DNA of 26,304 nucleotides from positions 1 to 26,304 of the forward strand of contig JBKQPR010000142.1 of assembly GCA_052144935.1 (NCBI GenBank), in the 5' to 3' direction. Origin of the DNA: JOPF133 sp052144935 (GTDB lineage: Bacteria > Acidobacteriota > Terriglobia > Bryobacterales > Bryobacteraceae). Every line of letters begins with the position of its first letter. Positions within the stretch are counted from its first letter, which is position 1. Below are positions 23,961 through 26,304 of this stretch, in pieces. The notes under the pieces are model-generated. The model was not told the DNA's origin and made no database searches. It was given only the letters and a program-made list of their open reading frames with translations. The position numbers and the translations under genes were made by a program.

Positions 23961-24773
23961 GTTCCTTAGAGCTTCACCTTTTTACCAGAAACGGGACAAA
24001 AAGTGTAGCACTCGTGTTCGCCGACCACTGTCGCTCGGTAGCCTGTTTGCTGGGGACTGGCGCTGGTGCACTGCTGTGGGATCCCCCGGCTCGGCCAAAT
24101 ATGCGTGCCCCAGATCGATGCTCACCGCTGGTCTCGTCCGGCGGCGCCGGCTTCTCCGATCGGTGCCCGGTGCCCGTCCCGGCCGCCACGCCGAACCAGT
24201 CTCGCCGTTCCAAACCCGGCGTCCCGCCGCCCGCTCCGCGGTGGGCTGCGGCCCTGCGACCGCGGGCCGAGAGCGTCCAGCCGCGCAGCGGCGCCGGAGG
24301 CGACGAAGGCGAAAAAAAGAACGCTCTGGGCGCCGGCAAGGCCGCGTGGCCTCACGATGCCCTCCGGTTGGGGATTTGAAGACCGGCCGACTGCGCCGCC
24401 TTCTCCGAATCGCTGCCCGGCGCGACGGCGGGCCGCCCGGCCGAACCCGTCTTGCCGGCGGCCCTGCGACTGCGGGCCGGGAGCGTCCAGCCGCGCGGCG
24501 GCGGCGGTTTCTCCGATCGCTGCCCGGCGCCGTTGCCGGCCGCCCGGCCGAACCGGTCGTGCCGTTTCCGCTCGCCGCACGGTGGGCGGCGGCCACGCGA
24601 CCGCGGGCCGAGAGCGCCCATCCGCGCGGAGGGGCCGTTGCGAAGGTCCTCAGCACCATGCGTCCAGCGGAGCGGCGGCGGCCGTGCCAGATAAATATCA
24701 GGGGCAGGGTCAAATTGCGCACTTTTGGGTGGCATACCCCTTAGGCAGGCCGGCTCGGATCGTTCGGACCGCA
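23961..24773. other. 800-bp gene-free, extremely GC-rich region
   Basis: No gene that I can support. Several frames on both strands stay open for 100-260 codons, but the translations are Arg/Ala/Pro/Gly-rich low-complexity sequence reflecting GC content and repeats. It includes the repeat block at 24152-24635. Near 24690-24740 the sequence returns to moderate GC (GGGGCAGGGTCAAATTGCGC), which may be the edge of the mobile-element remnant carrying the primase. Confidence 0.55.
24152..24635. repeat. Three degenerate GC-rich repeat modules
   Basis: Modules start with TTCTCCGAT(C/A) near 24152, 24401 and 24508, continue with (C/G)GTGCCCGG or CGCTGCCCGGCGC, then a Pro/Arg-like CCGGCCGAACC core, and end with GCGACCGCGGGCCGAGAGCG or a close variant (24258, 24468, 24597) and CCGCGC. 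The first two modules are separated by ~110 bases of non-repeat sequence including a run of seven As near 24314. The family is different in sequence from the 145-bp repeats at 13.8-14.2 kb. Confidence 0.7.
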
Positions 24774-25464
24774 CATTCTCCAGGCCTTCGCCCTCGAAGA
24801 ACTTGGTTGTCCGCATGCCCTCTGAAGAATGCAAGACCATGACGAGTAGGAATACCTCGTTGCCAGAGACGTTGTGAGAGACCCTGCGCCGCCTGTTGGC
24901 CGCTGCCGTTGGGGTCGGCGTCAAAGGCCAGATAGACCGTTCGCGGACGGTCGCACAGTTGCCGATACTGGTGCACGTTGAGATGATTTCCCATCGAGCA
25001 GGTGACGTTGTGAAAACTGGCCTGCCACAACACCGCGTAGTCGAACAGACCCTCGACCAGAATCACCTCCGGATAATGCCGGACTTGCTCCCAAGCGTAC
25101 AGGCCACCCTTGGCGCCCGGCAAAAAGCGGTGAGGTGGCGCCGCAACCGACAGGCTGCGGCCGTAGAGGTTGCCTTCCAGCGGAAACACCACGCGATGCG
25201 TGAAGGCGTCGTGGCCGCCGGCAGTGACCAAACCGGCTTGACGCAGAGCCGGGAGCGGATGGCCCAACCGCGCAGTCAACCGCCGGGCGCGTAGCCGATG
25301 CGCATGTGCTCGATCAGTACCGGCGAGCGCAGTCCGCGGTGCTGCAGATAGGCAACCGCCTCGGCATGCCGGTGTAACTGCCTGCCATAGCAACTCGCAG
25401 CTTGCTGCAGTAAAGGCGCCGCGCCATGCCATTGGCGCAGCAACGCCAACGCCTCGGCTTTCAG
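24774..25464 (-). pseudogene. Remnant of a Toprim-domain DNA primase of a mobile element
   Basis: Three minus-strand frame segments read as one primase-like protein. Segment 1 (25464-25279) gives LKAEALALLRQWHGAAPLLQ and AVAYLQHRGLRSPVLIEHMR, ending IGYAPGG then a stop. Segment 2 (about 25279-24835) gives LGHPLPALRQAGLVTAGGHD, HRVVFPLEGNLYGRSL and the Toprim core: EVILVEGLFDYAVL with catalytic Glu, and YLAFDADPNGSG with the DxD pair. Segment 3 (from about 24834) returns to the first frame with SSEGMRTTKFFEGEG. The N-terminal CHC2 zinc finger is missing: a stop immediately precedes segment 1. Such primases belong to plasmids and integrative elements. Two frameshifts plus the loss of the start show that it is dead. 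Confidence 0.82.
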
Positions 25465-25657
25465 TCACAGAACGCGAGCCCTCACTTTAGACATTGGCCG
25501 GTTTATATCCACTTTTTGTCCAACACTTGTCACAGAGCATCTGTGGGAAGCCCAAGTAAACCGGACCGACCCTCGGTTCCACGATCCTATCGCTGGGCCT
25601 GAAGATCGATGTTGCGTTTGCATGATCAAATTGAATGGGCTAAACTGGGAGGCCATA

Positions 25658-26148
25658 ATGAGATCTCACCTTCCATTTGCGTTGGTCCTGATGGCGGCGG
25701 TCCATCCATGTCACGCGATCGACAACATCGCTCGGGAGGTTCCGCACGAGCTCTTGCTAGTCCGCGGCTACACCGTTTTCGACTGGCTCGCATATCGTGT
25801 TGATCGCACAAAAGTAACGTTGATTGGAGCTGTCGTTCGCCCGGAACTGAAGCGCGACGCCGAAAATGCAGTGAGGAAGATCGAAGGCGTGGACCAGGTG
25901 GAGAACGACATCGAGCTGCTGCCGGACTCCATCAGTGACGATCGCATCCGGAACGCCGTTCTTCGCACCATCAACGAGCAACTGGTTCGCTACCAACTCG
26001 GCGCCGTGCAATCGCTCCACATCATCGTCAAGAATGGAAGCGTAACTCTGGAGGGCGAGGTGTTCGATCAGGTCGACAAGGAACGGGCGGGGTTATTGGC
26101 ATGGCACAGCACGTCCAGGGCGTAATCAAAGTTTCGAATAACCTCATT
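25658..26148 (+). pseudogene. Secreted protein with two BON domains, frameshifted near the 3' end
   Basis: ATG 25658 follows GGGAGG. A signal peptide (MRSHLPFALVLMAAVHPCHA) leads to two BON domains, about residues 40-95 (VTLIGAVVRPELKRDAENAV, then IEGVDQVENDIELLP) and 100 to the end (SISDDRIRNAVL and IIVKNGSVTLEGEVFDQVDK). BON domains occur in periplasmic proteins thought to bind phospholipids or stabilise the envelope. In its own frame the ORF ends at 26125 in unrelated residues, but the next frame supplies the missing end, GMAQHVQGVIKVSNNLI, so a one-base indel lies in the G-run at 26089-26092. A base-call error there is possible. The last matching codon abuts the antisense group II intron end. 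Confidence 0.8.
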
Positions 26149-26304
26149 GGTAGATTATGGCGCGGTACCGGCGTTAGCACCAGCCCGTTTCCATGAACCC
26201 CCTTTCAAACCGTACGTGCGGTTTTCCCGCATACGGCTTAACGATGATCTTCTTGATGCGGCGTGCGTGCGCCCCCGCCCCACCCACGATGCGGCCTTTC
26301 ACCG
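26149..26304 (-). mobile_element. 3' end of a group II intron (domains V and VI), running off the window
   Basis: On the minus strand bases 26239-26207 form a canonical domain V: AAGCCGTATGCGG, loop GAAAA, CCGC, bulge AC, then GTACGGTTT. The outer helix has the AGC catalytic triad and the typical G-U wobble pair. Downstream, CTGGTG and CGCCGG (about 26187-26172) pair around CTAA as part of domain VI, and the element appears to end near 26149 in CTACC. The remainder, including any reverse transcriptase/maturase gene, lies to the right of the window. The intron is antisense to the BON gene. The exact 3' splice site is inferred from where BON homology stops. Confidence 0.78.

Noticed and set aside
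23982..24842. Open frames of up to 263 codons in the GC-rich block
   Set aside because: Arg/Pro/Ala-rich translations on both strands with no ribosome site or domain; explained by GC-rich repeats.
1..26304. tRNA or rRNA genes
   Set aside because: I scanned for T-loop GGTTCGAATC-like motifs with acceptor stems and for rRNA core motifs and found none; this was by eye, not with a covariance model.

Overview
The window is high-GC bacterial chromosome and most resembles an acidobacterium of the Solibacter/Bryobacter type. That placement is inferred from gene style: a Tat-exported GH31 hydrolase, ECF sigma factors coupled to FecR-like and ABC-2 genes, a small 'MCDYSL' protein, and GC-rich intergenic repeats. 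No rRNA or tRNA gene is present to confirm it.

Left part (1-9.4 kb, mostly + strand). A soluble PAS-PAS hybrid histidine kinase with two receiver domains is followed 16 bp later by a probably exported GH31 alpha-glycosidase. Next is a chemoreceptor whose periplasmic domain carries a CxxCH haem c motif. On the minus strand lie a conserved small protein and, upstream of it, a frameshifted relic of a YciE/YciF (DUF892) ferritin-like gene. A three-gene operon follows: ECF sigma factor, one-TM probable anti-sigma protein, and Spy/CpxP-like periplasmic protein. It ends at a strong hairpin terminator shared with the convergent rpmE gene (ribosomal protein L31).

Middle part (9.4-15.8 kb, minus strand). 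rpmE has a long upstream region. It holds a 13-codon ORF behind an almost perfect Shine-Dalgarno sequence, a foldable multi-stem segment and a terminator hairpin just before rpmE; this is a candidate attenuating leader or separate small RNA. Further along are an alpha/beta hydrolase, a MacA-like adaptor with a MacB-type ATPase but no permease, a block of ~145-bp GC-rich tandem repeats, accA, and a small membrane protein.

The 15.9-22.7 kb block is one compact minus-strand operon of six genes, every junction overlapping by 1-14 bp: ECF sigma factor, zinc-finger/TM/FecR protein with a ~550-residue C-terminal region, ATPase, ABC-2 permease, ATPase, ABC-2 permease. The overlaps imply that a sigma/anti-sigma switch and two export systems are produced together. 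This is the most coherent candidate for an under-described system here.

The right end (22.7-26.3 kb) is a scrambled accessory region: a small gene with a truncated HEPN gene fused head-to-head to the 5' end of a secreted-protein gene, a small membrane protein, a second GC-rich repeat block, a frameshifted Toprim primase remnant, a frameshifted two-BON-domain gene, and the 3' end (domains V and VI) of a group II intron that runs off the window edge.
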